DNA from: Pelargonium cotyledonis
Lineage: Eukaryota > Streptophyta > Magnoliopsida > Geraniales > Geraniaceae
Assembly (NCBI GenBank): GCA_036897625.1
Contig: JAYMTA010000721.1
Coordinates: 1 to 24,908, forward strand
Direction of reading: 5' to 3'
DNA: 24,908 nt
Below are positions 8,454 through 20,332 of this stretch, one piece after another. The translations under genes and the position numbers were made by a program. Numbering within the stretch: position 1 is the stretch's first letter; each line of letters begins with the position of its first letter. Under the pieces are notes generated by a model. It made no database searches and was not told the DNA's origin. It saw only the letters and a program-made list of their open reading frames with translations.

Positions 8454-10464
8454 ATGGCGTGTACCGCTGCGCGAGCAACCCGAAACTGCTATTTCAAAGA
8501 GCACAATGGTCTTCAGATTATTCACCGCTCACATTTCAGCAAAGACCTTCGCAACCAGGCGAAGACGAGGCCAATAGCTTATTCTTACAACTACCTTTGT
8601 TACTGCATCAACCATTTCCATGAATCCTCAACAGAACCTATACTCAAAACAAGAAGCAATTGTGAAGAAAATGAGAGTGGCTGTGAATTGTCATATGATT
8701 CGGAAGATGGAGGAGAGGAGAGATTTGACAGCGAATCGTTCGCCTAATTGTTGGTTGAAGTAGCTTGGTCAGATACGAAGCTATTTTCTAAGCTCGCCTT
8801 CTTGTGCAACATGGCCTATAACATCCCGCATATCAAGGTTTGAATTAGTTAAGTTCGTTCTCTAATATACGGTGTCAGAGTCTTGTTATTGAAATGTCAG
8901 GGAACGAGGTCTTCAACTATCAGGTTACGGTTTTGTTGAAGTGATTCTCTGGCGGAACTATCTAACATGATATTAATTAATGTGTAGGATGACCATTTAA
9001 GAGGATACTTCGGCCTGCAATTTGTAACATCTTCTCTGGAGAAGAAAGCGGGCGTGGAAGAAGCTTCGAAAGCAAAACGAGATCAGGAAAAGCTAGAGGC
9101 CGCGAGGGACATTCAGTTGTTCCATGCCTCTCCTTATGAATGGTTTTCTTGTGATGACCCAACGGCTTATACTCGCATTTTTGTCATTCAGGTATTATTC
9201 CTTCCCATTGACTAGCAGCACTAGAGGTGGGTCATAGTAGGCAAGTGTCCACCCTAGTTTTTTTTTTTTTTAATTTTTTATATAAATAACGAAAAAAATT
9301 ATAGTTAAACTGATGTTGATGTTTTGTTAAGTTTTTAATTTAAGAGTAAATACTAAATGAAATGTGTTTTTTTTTAAATAATTTGGCTTTGCCACTGTCA
9401 GTTGTTTCAGCTTAACTTGTATACTTCTGAGTTGCAGGGATCAGATTCATTGGCATCATGGCAAGTTAATAGCGTTTTCGAACCCATCAAATTCGAGGTA
9501 AGCAAAGAAGAGCTCATTACAAAACCTTGGATTTTGGATTATTTTTCCATGATCAAAACAGATAAATGTGTAGTATCCAATGTGGTGCAGGGGACAGATA
9601 CACTTGCTCACAGGGGAATTTATGAAGTTGCCAAGGGAGTGTATCAGCAATTCATGCCAGATATTCTAGACCATCTGAACAGATATGGCGATCGCGCAAA
9701 GCTTCATTGTTTCGGGGGTAGCCTCGCGCTTTTAGTCAATTTGATGCTTTTGACAAGGAAGGTTGTCAAGACCTCTTCTCTTCTCCCAGTTATGACTTTC
9801 GGGTCTCCATTCGTGTTGTGCATAGGCCAAAAGCTCCTTATCGGGCTGGGGATGGATGAGAAGAATGTTCACAGTGTGATCATGCACAGAGACATTGTCC
9901 CAAGAGCATTCTCATGCAACTACCCGGACCATGTTTCTCGAGCTGTAGGACGTATCAAGTCCTTTAGCTTGCATCCTTGTCTAGTACAGAATGTAACTAC
10001 TACTTTTTCAAGCTGTTATTCAGGTTTGGCATAAGTCGGATTTGTTTAGCAAATCTCATTTGTTCGTTTTGTTTATGCAGAAGCTATTGTATTCTCCGTT
10101 GGGTGAAGTGTTCATTGTACAACCAGATGAGAACTCATCCCCACCGCATCCTTTACTTCCTCCAGTGAGTGGTCTCTATGCCTTGGAGGACTCTGGCATC
10201 AAACAATTCCTGAATGATCCGCATCCAATACAGACTCTCAGCGATCCTAGTTCCTACTGTTCGGATGGCACAATTGTTAGAGATCACGACTCGAGCAACT
10301 ATCTCAAGGCTGTAAATGGGATTTTGAGGCAATATAGGACGCCGGTTGTGAGGAAGCAGAGGAACCTAATGTGGCCTCTACTTGACTGGACTGGACTGGT
10401 GTTTGAACTTAGCAAGAAATCATCAGAGTTCGCGGTTTTAGGAACCGGTGGTGAAAATACATGA
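8454..10464 (+). pseudogene. Decayed plastid lipase (PLIP-type class 3 lipase)
   Basis: PLIP enzymes are plant class 3 acylhydrolases (phospholipase A1 type) acting on plastid lipids. Exons I can place, all phase 0, are 8454-8837, 8988-9191, 9438-9497, 9591-9992 and 10081-10464, with GT-AG introns. Family hallmarks are PYEWFSCDD, FVIQ/GSDSLASWQ, KFE/GTD, HRGIYEVAKG, MHRDIVPRAFSCNYPDH, KLLYSPLGE and RDHDSSNYLKAVN. Three kinds of damage are visible. An in-frame TAA (8745-8747) splits ESFA from LLVEVAWSDTKLF, although the frame stays open on both sides. The elbow expected as GHSLGG reads HCFGG, so the nucleophile Ser is Cys (TGT 9708-9710) and about four residues before it are gone; the catalytic Asp and His contexts remain. 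The copy is about 478 codons against roughly 700 in relatives as I remember them, with gaps after residue ~75 and after SSLEKKA. It is probably a pseudogene. Translation restarting after the stop would still lack the nucleophile. Confidence 0.85.
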
Positions 10465-11037
10465 AACAAAATATGCAAAATTGGGTGACACAAATTGATA
10501 CAAAATTTATGTATCATATATATACTGGTTGAGTGAGATAGCTCAGCAACCTTGAAGACCAAAACAATATCAGGCAGAAATTAATGTCAAATTCAAAACT
10601 GCCAACAGAATCTTCTCTTTCAACTTGATCATCAACATCAACCAAGTCATTGCATTGAAACATTATCATCTATTTTTACCTTTGATGGTACAATTGGTAC
10701 AACACTTTTTAACATACTTAAACATGAGGCCACTGAAATGGCAGTACAATGAGGAGCATACGAAACAAATTCCAAAATACTACAGAACCAAATCTATGTA
10801 TGGCATGGTGACACCTATATTCTTCTTAACCTAACCAAGTTACTGAATCAGTTGTGTTACAATGTGTCTAGCAACTGTAAAAACTTTCCTTGAAACAGAG
10901 CTTTAATATGCACTCCCTAGAGTACATACATGCATGCACAAAGTCAGTATGATGAGCTGACCTGGTAAAGGGATGGTTTCTCCAACCATCATTCTCTCCC
11001 TGCGATGGAAATGCAAGAGCCCAGAAATCCTCATCTG
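10465..11037. other. Convergent 3' intergenic region
   Basis: This is the tail-to-tail region between the lipase copy (+) and the nucleotidyltransferase gene (-). On the minus strand, 10967-11037 still carries conserved-looking coding sequence of the nucleotidyltransferase C-terminus (YQLTDEDF, then FPSQGENDGW) in a frame not reached by the spliced reading. No independent gene is seen. Confidence 0.5.
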
Positions 11038-14000
11038 TCAACTGATAGTGTTCCACGGGGCCATTGATCTGCCATAAAATAATCACATCCCCCTGTTAAG
11101 ATAATAACATCGACATCAACATCTCAAGTAGTGTTTGATCCAGCCACACACCATACAGAGTACAGTTGCTCAATATCAAATGGAATATTCATCCAGAACC
11201 AGAATTCTGACTAGGCCGGCTGTGTGCATGTGTGATACCATTCATTGAAAGACTGTAGGAGACAGCCGCAAACCACGAATTACCTCTGCAGGTGAGGTGA
11301 AGAGGGCTGATCTGGTGAAGACCTTTGGGCAGAGCTACTGTGGAACCTCTGTTCCTCAAACACCATTCTTGACCGGCTTCCCTCATTTAATTGTGAGGCC
11401 TCATTCACACCTGGATACCCCACTGGTCCAAGAGATCCAAACTCAAGCTGTTCTGCAGAGGAACCATAGTTGTTGTTATGATCATAAGGATACAGCATGA
11501 CAACAGATGGAAGAGTAGGTCCATTTGATGAAACCCCACCAGGGTTCATGGCTGGTAATGGATACATGCTATATGCCATATTAGCAGAGCTACTCTGTGC
11601 GAAATTTGGGCGGATGGGCCCATTTTGAGACTGATATGAAGCATAGGAATCATGTCTGTATGTACCCCATGGCCTGTCAGCGCGGCTTCCATTTGCCGCC
11701 AACCTGTCCGTCCTTGAGCTCTGCTTCTCAGCCTGGCTACGATTGTGGCCGCGCCCAGCACCTCGTGGCTTTGAGTTTGAACTCCAGTTCCCTTCTCTGT
11801 CACTATGATGGTCATTCCTATCATAACTATAATTTCCCCTTCTGTTACTTGAAGAATGACGTTCGCGGGGAGAAACCTTCTGCAATGTATTAAAATTTAT
11901 AGAATGTATCAACGCCAAATCTTAAATATCCAGAAAAGTTCAAATAATTTATGACCACTAACATACAAAGCACAGCTCAAATTTAAGCAATCAAATCGGC
12001 GTCGACTGTGATCATCAACATATATATCGTAACATTTCATATACAACATATAGTAAATTCAATTGAATTTGTAGCAATGCAACAAAAACACATAATAAAT
12101 AATAAGAAACAAATAATATACAGCTGAGTGACATAGAAGTAAAAAATTAGTAACCTCAACCAACATTATACCCAATAAAAATGTGAAGTGGAATACATGA
12201 AAACATGGTCTATTCATAGTTCTAACCAACTGCACCATAACCTCTAAAATGCACTAAATAAAAGAATTTTGTCAGCTGACAGGCCAACATAGTTTACCAA
12301 GAAAACGACCAACAAAACAAAAACAATTTTTCAATACATAGATCTAGGCCAATCTATTCTAAAAGCAAAATAGAAAAGGAAACAAATTTCAATAGCCCAA
12401 ATAAAATGTAACAAACACAGAATAATGTGTTTGTGAAGAAATTTTATTTTACCGGATTTGGCAAGTAGGTCCCAGTCCCACTTCGATACCTCGGCATTTC
12501 ATCAGCATAATATTGGTAAACATTGGCAGGTCTATTTGAAATAGGTTGGGCCGGTGCAGCTGGCACAAGCCGAGGCCCGTAATTCATAAGCTGACTGAAG
12601 AGATTCATGTTGGCCACAAGTGGTCTTCCAAGGCCATCCAAAGGAAAACGTCCTTGTAAATAGACAGGTGAGACAGGTGGTGGATAAGGCATGGAAGCAG
12701 GATTTCGTGAGTTTTGGCAAAACCGCCCATAATGTAAATTCTGCCAATGACTTGTAAAATCGCTATGAAGAATGTCAGGCTTGTGCTCAAATGGCCCAAC
12801 AGATGCAGAACTTCTCATAGAAGTACTTGGCACATCCAACCGAAGTCCCTCCAATGGACTAAAATTCTGACCAGAATCACTGTTATCCAGCTGTTCTTCC
12901 ACTCTCAGATGGTTTATGGATGCATCAGGAACACGTGTTTCGGCTGGAAAATTGTAAAAGGGGAGCATTGTAACAAATGGAACAGGAGGCCCTGTGGGAT
13001 AGAATGTATATGGGACAGCTCCAGAATTATCCATAGCTCTTTGCCGTGAACCAGGACCTAAAAGTATCGGGGGAATAGGCATTAATGAATCTGATCCACT
13101 TGTTTGTGGTGATTCAAATCCAGATATTTGATTCCTTGGATCATGCAAGGATAAGACAGAACCAAGTCTCATGCTCCCTTCTGATATTTCACTGCCCATG
13201 GTTGATGGATTCCAGTCTTTGTTGTCATCATCTGGTAGAGTAAGGGAATGCTCTGACACGCTCATAGCTTTATCATACACAGAAGACGTCAATGTAGAAG
13301 GAACTGTTTTTCTACCACGTTTTTCTCTACTTGACTTTGATGCCTTCGCTGAGGATACTGATGAACCTTCCCAAGAACTCTCGGAAGAGGTTTTGCTTCT
13401 CAAAGAACTAGCATGAGCAGCAGGTAATGGCCTTGAATTCATAGTTCTATCATCAAAGCATGCTTCATTTTCCCCGTTATCTTGATAATGGGATGTTTCT
13501 ACATAATCTTCTTTTGTTTCATCTTGATTATCTTTAGTAAATTTACGTTGAAGTCTTTCATAATTTCTCGAGCTATCAGGCTGAGATGAATGAACAGAGT
13601 TATAACCTGCTGAAGCGGACTGCTTGTTATCATCTCTATGAATAGCTTCAAAAATGCCATTATCAAGTTCAAAACCTCCAGGAGAGCCCCTGTCAAGCTC
13701 CTGCCAATAACCATGATGAGCCTCCCCAGGGTTTATTTCCGTGGAACTAAACTGATTTATATCTGTCTCCTTTGAATCTTCTGAATTTGGGTTCAATCCA
13801 ATGCCAGAGAAGTAAGGAGTAAATTGTGAAGGTATCAAACCTTGAGGAAATTGCATATGTGTACCCCAAGGAGTCTCAAGCAAGGGAAAATTAGTAGGAA
13901 CAATTCCAGCAAAATTCCTATGACCATATCCAAATGATGCCAGCATGGATGATGGAATTGGAAGAGGCAAGTGACCTGAAGCTAAATTCAATGGCATGTG

Positions 14001-17000
14001 TACTTGTCCGCTGAAACGGCCTGTAGAAGATGCCATCAGATTCACAAGATCCTGCTCTTCCTGATGCATTCCCTGTGTCCCAAAGGCAGCAAATTCTTCA
14101 CCCATTGTACTCAACCCAGAATCATCATGGTAACTACTAGCACAACTGTTTGAATCAGCACCCGTATCGTGACCTCTATGCGATGAAAAATGTTGAATGA
14201 ATGAAGGATCCTCAGTTGCAGATCTAACACCATGACTCTCTAAGACATCACATTCTAGGTTTTTCCTCCTGCTAGTATCAAGCCTTGCGGAAGCAGTTTG
14301 GCTTTTACCAATCTCTGGAACTCTATCATGCCTTCCTGGAGAAGAGGCTTCACTATATGTATCAGTTAGCTCAGGGCTGGACCGTGTTCTTGCAAATAGA
14401 AATTTTCCTAGACTTTCATTCACCAAACTATCAGGTTTAGAATTTGTCTTCCCTTTGTTAATATATGCACCATGATTGGACCTGATTTCTTGACTGATAT
14501 GATCTGTTATGTTCTTTGGGTTTCCATAACTTTTTTTACTTTGAGTACAGGAAACTAGGGATACATCACTGGCTCCAGATATGCTATCCAAGGAATGGTT
14601 ACCATGTTGGGATGAAACAATACAAGAGCCACGGTTCATGTCAACTTGAGTATTACGAGCAGAGGAAATCTCATTCTTCATGCTGCCAACGTTGTTCCTG
14701 ACATTTTCAGACCCATGTAGATGGTCTGGATTAGAAATTCTCAGACGCCGCAAATCATTCACAGGTGCATCAGGACGATGGCCACTGCCATGTCTGTCCC
14801 AAGTGTTGAGGAAGAATTGATTTACTTCAAAACAAAGGTCTTCCTTAGGGCAATCAAGCAACCTAGCCAGCCGTTTAGCTCCAAATGCAAATGCGCTACG
14901 TATTCTAAAGAAATTACCTGCATAGACAAATTATGTACGTTTGATATTCATACAGATTGTTATAAATACTGGACAGTTATCACAAGCACAGAGAAATTGT
15001 TACATAATCGATATTGTTTCTAAGAAAAACAAAGAAATTATATAGGATACATGGAAAGGAATTATGTAAGAGAAAAAATGTTCTCACAAAGATATAAAGC
15101 GGAAAAGACAACATCAATGCAGCATTGAAGCCCTTTTTGAATATCAACTAACTATATTCATCCCAATGATCCTGTAGCAGTAACCCAAAGAGAAGCAAAA
15201 AAGAAACACCCTATCACACAATAAGACTAAATGCACTGAACCCAAAATAACGCAGATGTCTTTTTGAGACACAGTTATTATGTGCATAATTAGCTCTTTT
15301 AATTAAAAGAAAGGTTAGCTATTGATGAGGAGGAGATGACGACCAGGAGGTTACAAATAAGGCATGCCTCGCTCTGGAGCTCTATCGTATGCATACCAAT
15401 CGGGTGTAACACTAAGTGTTTCGGATCTCAATGAGAGTCTACCAACCAAAGGCATGACTTCCTAGGGTCGTCCCTTGATTAATCTCATTGGGCAATGAAG
15501 GTGGCTCCAAGAGAGTCGGACACTGAGGTGTTGAACAAAGGTCCCATGTTGAGGAGCAAGGTCCTTAATAGGATAGGAACAAGTATAAGGAGACGACCTT
15601 GGTTAAGAAGTGTGAAGCAAAGAACTTGTAGTAGGTCAGAGGTGGTTCAACAAGAGACACGATGTGTGCAGTCACTACAATGTAAAAACAAGAGAAGTTG
15701 AAAAGGGACAATGATGTCTTTATGATTAGTAAAAACGATTCCCTAATCATTCAAAAATAACTTTAGAGATGGAATCAAAATACCTTTACTAACACTACGC
15801 CCAAGATTGTTGTTTACCCGTAAAGGATCAATGACATTGAAATGTTTGACAACAAATGGTTGCCCTTGGTTTTCTTGACCACCAGGGAAAACAGCATACA
15901 CCGAGCTACAAGCATCAAGAAAAGCTTTGCTAAGTAGCAACTCCCCGCCATCTTTTCGAGGAGGTTCCGCTGTAAAATATTTCCAATAAAAATACTCAGA
16001 ACTAGCAAATTGGCCAGCAGTTGTAATGTCATTCAAGAGCAACAGAAGTATCTTCAAGCAGTTACAAATACCCGTTACATCCGGAAGTGAACTAATTGGT
16101 ACAGGACCCCATAGGCTAACACAAAAATTTTCCCAGTCAAACTTGCTAAAGAACTCTAGAAACCGGTAAAGGACCTGTCCATGCAAGAAAATCCATTCAA
16201 AGAAATGATACATATATACAAAAAGAAGAAAGAAATAAAAAAGGAAAGAAAAGAAAGGACAGCCACCTCAAGTGGTCCAACAAATGAATTGTTGAAAACA
16301 TGAAATATGTAAAGAACTAGGGTTTCCAAGGCATAAGTTGATATAAGTCCGTGGTGAGCACCCAGTATACGACTCTCATAATAACACCAAGCCTTAATCA
16401 ATATAATACTGCGCTTGAACAGATGATTTTGATTTATCAAATGATCAACCTACAGACAAGCCAAAACTTTTATTCAAGATAGAGAACATTATAATGAATA
16501 GTATCCTTAAATAGAAGTTAGAAAATGGTTTCCTAGGTGTAATGTAACACTTACCTCCAAAAGGAAACAAAGGGTGCATAAACCACCAAGCTGATCAAAC
16601 GAAATGTCTACCACTATATTTTCCACAAGACACTTTATTATCTTTACCTGTAATCAAATGAAAAAATTAATAAATTATAATCTTGCCATCATATAAGCAG
16701 ATTTCACCTATGCAGGTTAATAGGTTATCCTCAAAAGTTCAATAAAGAATAATTAAAGACATATAACATCTCATCAAGGAAGAACTTCACAGTAAGTACA
16801 TTCGTTGTGATAAAACCTTTAATCTTTATTTCAAAAATGGTATACAACAGAACAGCGCATAAAAAACAGTAAGTAGAGAAAGAAAAACCTAAGCTATAAA
16901 AGAGAGAGGGAGAGAGAGAGAACGGTTGGGAGAGATACACCACACTGATATATTGAAAAACTCAAAGCATACTTGAGGCACAAAAGTCATTTGGGGCATA

Positions 17001-19229
17001 TAGGCGAAACGCGGGCATCATCAAAGAGAAAAGCACCTTTCAAAACAATGCCACTTGAAAGATTCTGTTTACATTTGGTTTTAACATATTTCATGTTCTT
17101 GGGTTTTCAAAAATAAAAAAAACAGAAAGAAACATATTTCATGTTCACATTCACACATTACCATCTTGGGAGAGAGAGAACAGTGTTCTGACAATGAGTG
17201 TTGATAAAATATAGTACTCATTTCAAGGTAGTATGAATTAACTTTATCTTTCTTATTACATGTTTTCTTTGGAGTTTGCAAAGCTAAATTTGGTTAAAAT
17301 GGACATGAACATCACAAATATTTCTTTAGATATTACATGAAATTATAAAAAGTAGGAATTTTTTTTCTTTTATCCCCTACAATATACCTAAAATTAGAAG
17401 GCACTTAAAAGAGGTTTCAACTTGTTAAGATATTTCATCAAATTAATGTAAGTATTCAAAACACATGATCACAGATCGCATGAAAGAACAACATTTAGAT
17501 ATTGGTCGGTATAATAGAAATATTAGGAAAACCAAGTAAAAGATATTAAAGGAGAACAGCTTGCTACTGTGATTTCAGAGGAAAAGTTGATACTTAAAAT
17601 ATCATCTGAATTGATATCATTTATATAGATTTAGTTTACAGCATTAAGTATTCCCATCAACTTGTCATACGAGTATATTATATCGTGTGATTGAGTGTGC
17701 ACATACTGGTCTAATCATCATAATGGACAACATGTGACATGACAAAGTAAACATATAAATAGAGGAGTATCTGTATCTCTAAGTCTCTACCACCATAAGG
17801 CAAAATGGGTAAATAGACTTGTAATATCATCTGATTCAACAGATAATCTCAATCAAAATAATTAATCAAGCATTCTACGGTATGTTTCTAAGCAAATCAT
17901 AACCAACTGATTAAATAGACTCAAATTTGACATTGATGGGAAGAAATTCAAGATGGAAAAAAGGTATTGAAGGATACTCAAGAGAACCTACTTCTGCCTG
18001 AATGTACTGAACTTCTTTGACATGAAACTCGGCATTCTCGTTATTTTCCTCGCTCTTCAACATATCACGAACCTGATGTGCCCATGTTTCCTTCAAATTT
18101 TGATTTTCACTAAAGGCTGTTAAGTCAATGTCCCCATCTGGCAAATAAGTCTTCAGGGGTACAGATCCAAAAGTGACCACCTGATGATAACAATAGTCAT
18201 TAGAAATTAATAACATATAAACAGAAAAACAGCAACATGAAATATATGAATGTATATGATCATGTGCTTGCAAACAAGTATACAAACAATAATACACTAC
18301 CCTACTGCACAACTGTGACATGGCACAACTTAATTGAGCATTGATGATATGTTCAAACAAGCTAAACATAGAACCCATTATCTCTAACCATGCAATTAAT
18401 CTCATCGCATGTACTTAAGGACCCCATCCAATCTATTCGGCTATAATCCCTTCATTATCCTTTTCTCATTCCTGGTTACCCCTGATTTTTTTTTTTTATA
18501 GCCTTCAACATGAAAATAAATACTCATCCCCAACTCAATGTTCTAAATCACAAAAAACAGTCCAAATTCATCCACGCTTCAGCTGCCACTTGTCCATCTT
18601 AATATCCTTAATCAATTATGCTAAGAATGTTCAGCTGTTTGTCATTGACATACAAAAACACACCAATTTAAATAGTCTACAACTACAACTATGCTGCATA
18701 TCACTATAGCCATAGCATTCAACACTGTTGGAAGCTATTCTATTTCGAATAAAATTGACATATCCATATCTTCATCAATGAAGTAACTAATTTCTGTGGT
18801 TTGACTTCAAATCAATCCCAAAAACACATAGGATTACATTTTGGACGAAACATTTGGCTTGAACAATGCAGCTAAGCTAAAGGAACTATTGCAATAAGAA
18901 GCATAACAATGCAACTGCTACCAAACTATCAAATATAAAGTAACACATGTATATTTTTAAAATAGATAAACTTATAAAGTAAAACCCACCTTGACCTGGC
19001 AAGGGAAGCACTTCATTATCAGCCGCTGAACATAATCAGCAACAGCATTCCGGCGCTCCTCGGAGGGTGTATTAGGTTGAATGCAAGCTATTAAGTCTGC
19101 AGTTCTCTCCTCAGCTTTCGACCATCTCTCCAAGTCCAGCACCCGCATCACGGAGGCGGCTTCATTGGACAATAAGCCATTGGGCAACAGCGCACTTGGT
19201 GCCTCTGCCCACCCCTCATGCTCGCCCAT
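11038..19229 (-). CDS. Plant nucleotidyltransferase / PAP-OAS1 substrate-binding domain protein
   Basis: Nine exons (complement): 19229-18996, 18180-17992, 16647-16555, 16449-16267, 16174-16072, 15969-15784, 14917-12453, 11879-11284, 11068-11038. All introns are GT-AG and phases are continuous, giving 1359 residues. The start MGEHEGW is the first ATG after an in-frame TGA. Residues 82-98 (FGSVPLKTYLPDGDIDL) are the Pol-beta nucleotidyltransferase signature: GS, then metal-binding D95 and D97; the third acidic residue is probably D155 (IVVDISF). Residues of about 173-330 (LIKAWCYYESRIL, STYALETLVLYIF, GGELLLSKAFLDACSS) fit the PAP/OAS1 substrate-binding fold. About 1000 residues follow, rich in Ser, Asn, Gly and Pro, probably disordered, mostly in one 2465-nt exon. 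The family is widespread in plants; the fold suggests terminal nucleotidyl transfer to RNA, but the substrate is unknown to me. The last exon ends early (SMAPWNTIS, TGA 11038-11040), apparently by frameshift. Confidence 0.88.
14918..15783 (-). other. Intron 6 of the nucleotidyltransferase gene, with a GC-richer insert
   Basis: This 866-bp intron lies between phase-1 exon ends. Its part at about 15310-15720 has a base composition richer in G and C than the rest and reads partly open on the plus strand (KGPMLRSKVLNRIG near 15540). That faintly recalls Gypsy-type polyprotein sequence. It may be an old transposon fragment; no terminal repeats or duplications were identified. Confidence 0.3.
16648..17991 (-). 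other. Intron 2 of the nucleotidyltransferase gene
   Basis: This 1344-bp intron has a GT donor after codon QAE and an AG acceptor before VKIIKC. It is AT-rich, with a GA microsatellite at 16900-16921 and poly(A)/poly(T) runs. No nested gene is seen; the short open frames here are low-complexity. Confidence 0.7.
16900..16921. repeat. Imperfect (GA)n microsatellite
   Basis: A GA dinucleotide run with one interruption (GAGGGAG), inside intron 2 of the nucleotidyltransferase gene. Confidence 0.8.
18181..18995 (-). other. Intron 1 of the nucleotidyltransferase gene
   Basis: This 815-bp intron separates CFPCQ from VVTFGSVPL. The sequence is AT-rich with a T12 run on the plus strand near 18487. 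No coding or RNA feature was recognised. Confidence 0.7.
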
Positions 19230-19998
19230 ACACGCCTCTCGCCTTTCTATCACTCACCAGTAATCCCACCCCACACACCTACCTCCCCAACAACAACTTC
19301 TACCCTCCCCCACCAAAACAACAATCCAAAAAAAACAAGATCAATGTAGAACAACCCAAAAGCTTCAGATGAAGTGGAGAACTAACTTCCTCTACAAGTT
19401 CCTCCAAAGTCAGGGGCTTTAAACTTTAAAGGCCAACCCAATCACAAAAACTGAAACTTTCAATTACTTCCTGTTCTTGCTTTGCAGATACTGAGCCCAA
19501 ACAAATTTCAGGTGGGCTGGCACTCTACTTTCTTTAGTATTTCCAACACCAAAATAAAATATATTGAACCAGTGATGCAACAATTTAAAGCTGCTAATAA
19601 AAGAAATCACAGATTGGAAATCAAAACCTTACAGAAAACCCTAAAAGGGAAGAACAAAAAATGGGAATATCGGCGACAAAGAGGGGTCAGATTTTCGGAA
19701 CTCTAAGAGTTGGAATTTGTCGACGAATCGAAAATTTAAGCTTAGCGAGCAAGAATCAATGGTCCTGACCTGAGAAGGAAGTGCTATGGTTGTGTTGGGA
19801 TTTGAAACAATTAGGGCTGATGCTGTTCTTATTACATGGAGGATTTTGTTGGAAGAGGGTAGAGAAATGATATATTTTCAGACAAATTATAAATTAATTA
19901 CGGAGTAATAAATAAGGAAATTTAATTTAAATGAAAATGTATATATTTGAGAAACTTGGGCCGTCCAATAAAATTCACTTGAGGTTTACAACTTCCTA
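19230..19998 (-). promoter_or_regulatory. Upstream region and 5' UTR of the nucleotidyltransferase gene
   Basis: This region lies directly before the ATG at 19229 (minus strand). The proximal 100 bp read G/T-rich on the minus strand (CCCCACCA-type sequence on the plus strand), typical of a plant 5' UTR. CTCAG|GTCAGG near 19770 could be a donor of a 5' UTR intron, and an AT-rich AAATATATC at about 19869-19877 could be a core promoter. Both are guesses from local sequence. Confidence 0.35.
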
Positions 19999-20078
19999 GC
20001 CCATTATCTCATAACTAGACTTTTCTATAGCAAGGCCCATTATCTCAGAACTAGACTTTTCTATAACAAGGCCCATTT
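19999..20078. repeat. 36-bp tandem repeat
   Basis: Two head-to-tail copies of a 36-bp unit (starting at 20000 and 20036, both beginning CCCATTATCTCA) differ at two positions, and a partial third copy starts at 20072. Confidence 0.85.
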
Positions 20079-20332
20079 ACTTTTTTCTATCAAAAATCAT
20101 TTTCTTTTTCAATAGTCAAAAAGTACTCTTTTTTTTGCCAAAATGTGAATGGGGATGTGAAATTTAAATTACATTTTATAACTGTAGACCAATCATCATC
20201 AAGATATGTTGGGTCAAATGGTTAAAGTTATTTGTATTTTTACCCGGTCACCATTTAAGTTTCATTTCACTGAGCCACCAAAATTTCTCATGTCTCAAAC
20301 ATTATAATGTTTCCCGAAGCAATAAGTGCCGC

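Noticed and set aside
9225..9280. Poly(T) tract in lipase intron as a retroposon tail
   Set aside because: No flanking direct repeat could be found; simple T-rich intron sequence explains it.
11546..11893. Overlapping open frames on both strands within exon 8 of the nucleotidyltransferase
   Set aside because: They are shadows of the conserved reading frame that joins exon 7 in phase.
15628..15680. TTGTAGT ... ACTACAA as CACTA transposon ends
   Set aside because: The inverted words are only about 50 bp apart and point the wrong way for a CACTA element; no 3-bp target duplication.
17911..18405. Minus-strand 164-codon open frame
   Set aside because: Only 17992-18180 is coding (exon 2); the rest is flanking intron read through, including a false N-terminal Met.
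19230..19253. Upstream extension of the nucleotidyltransferase start (GTG at 19251-19253)
   Set aside because: There is no ATG in the extension and an in-frame TGA directly precedes it; MGEHEGW is the family-like start.
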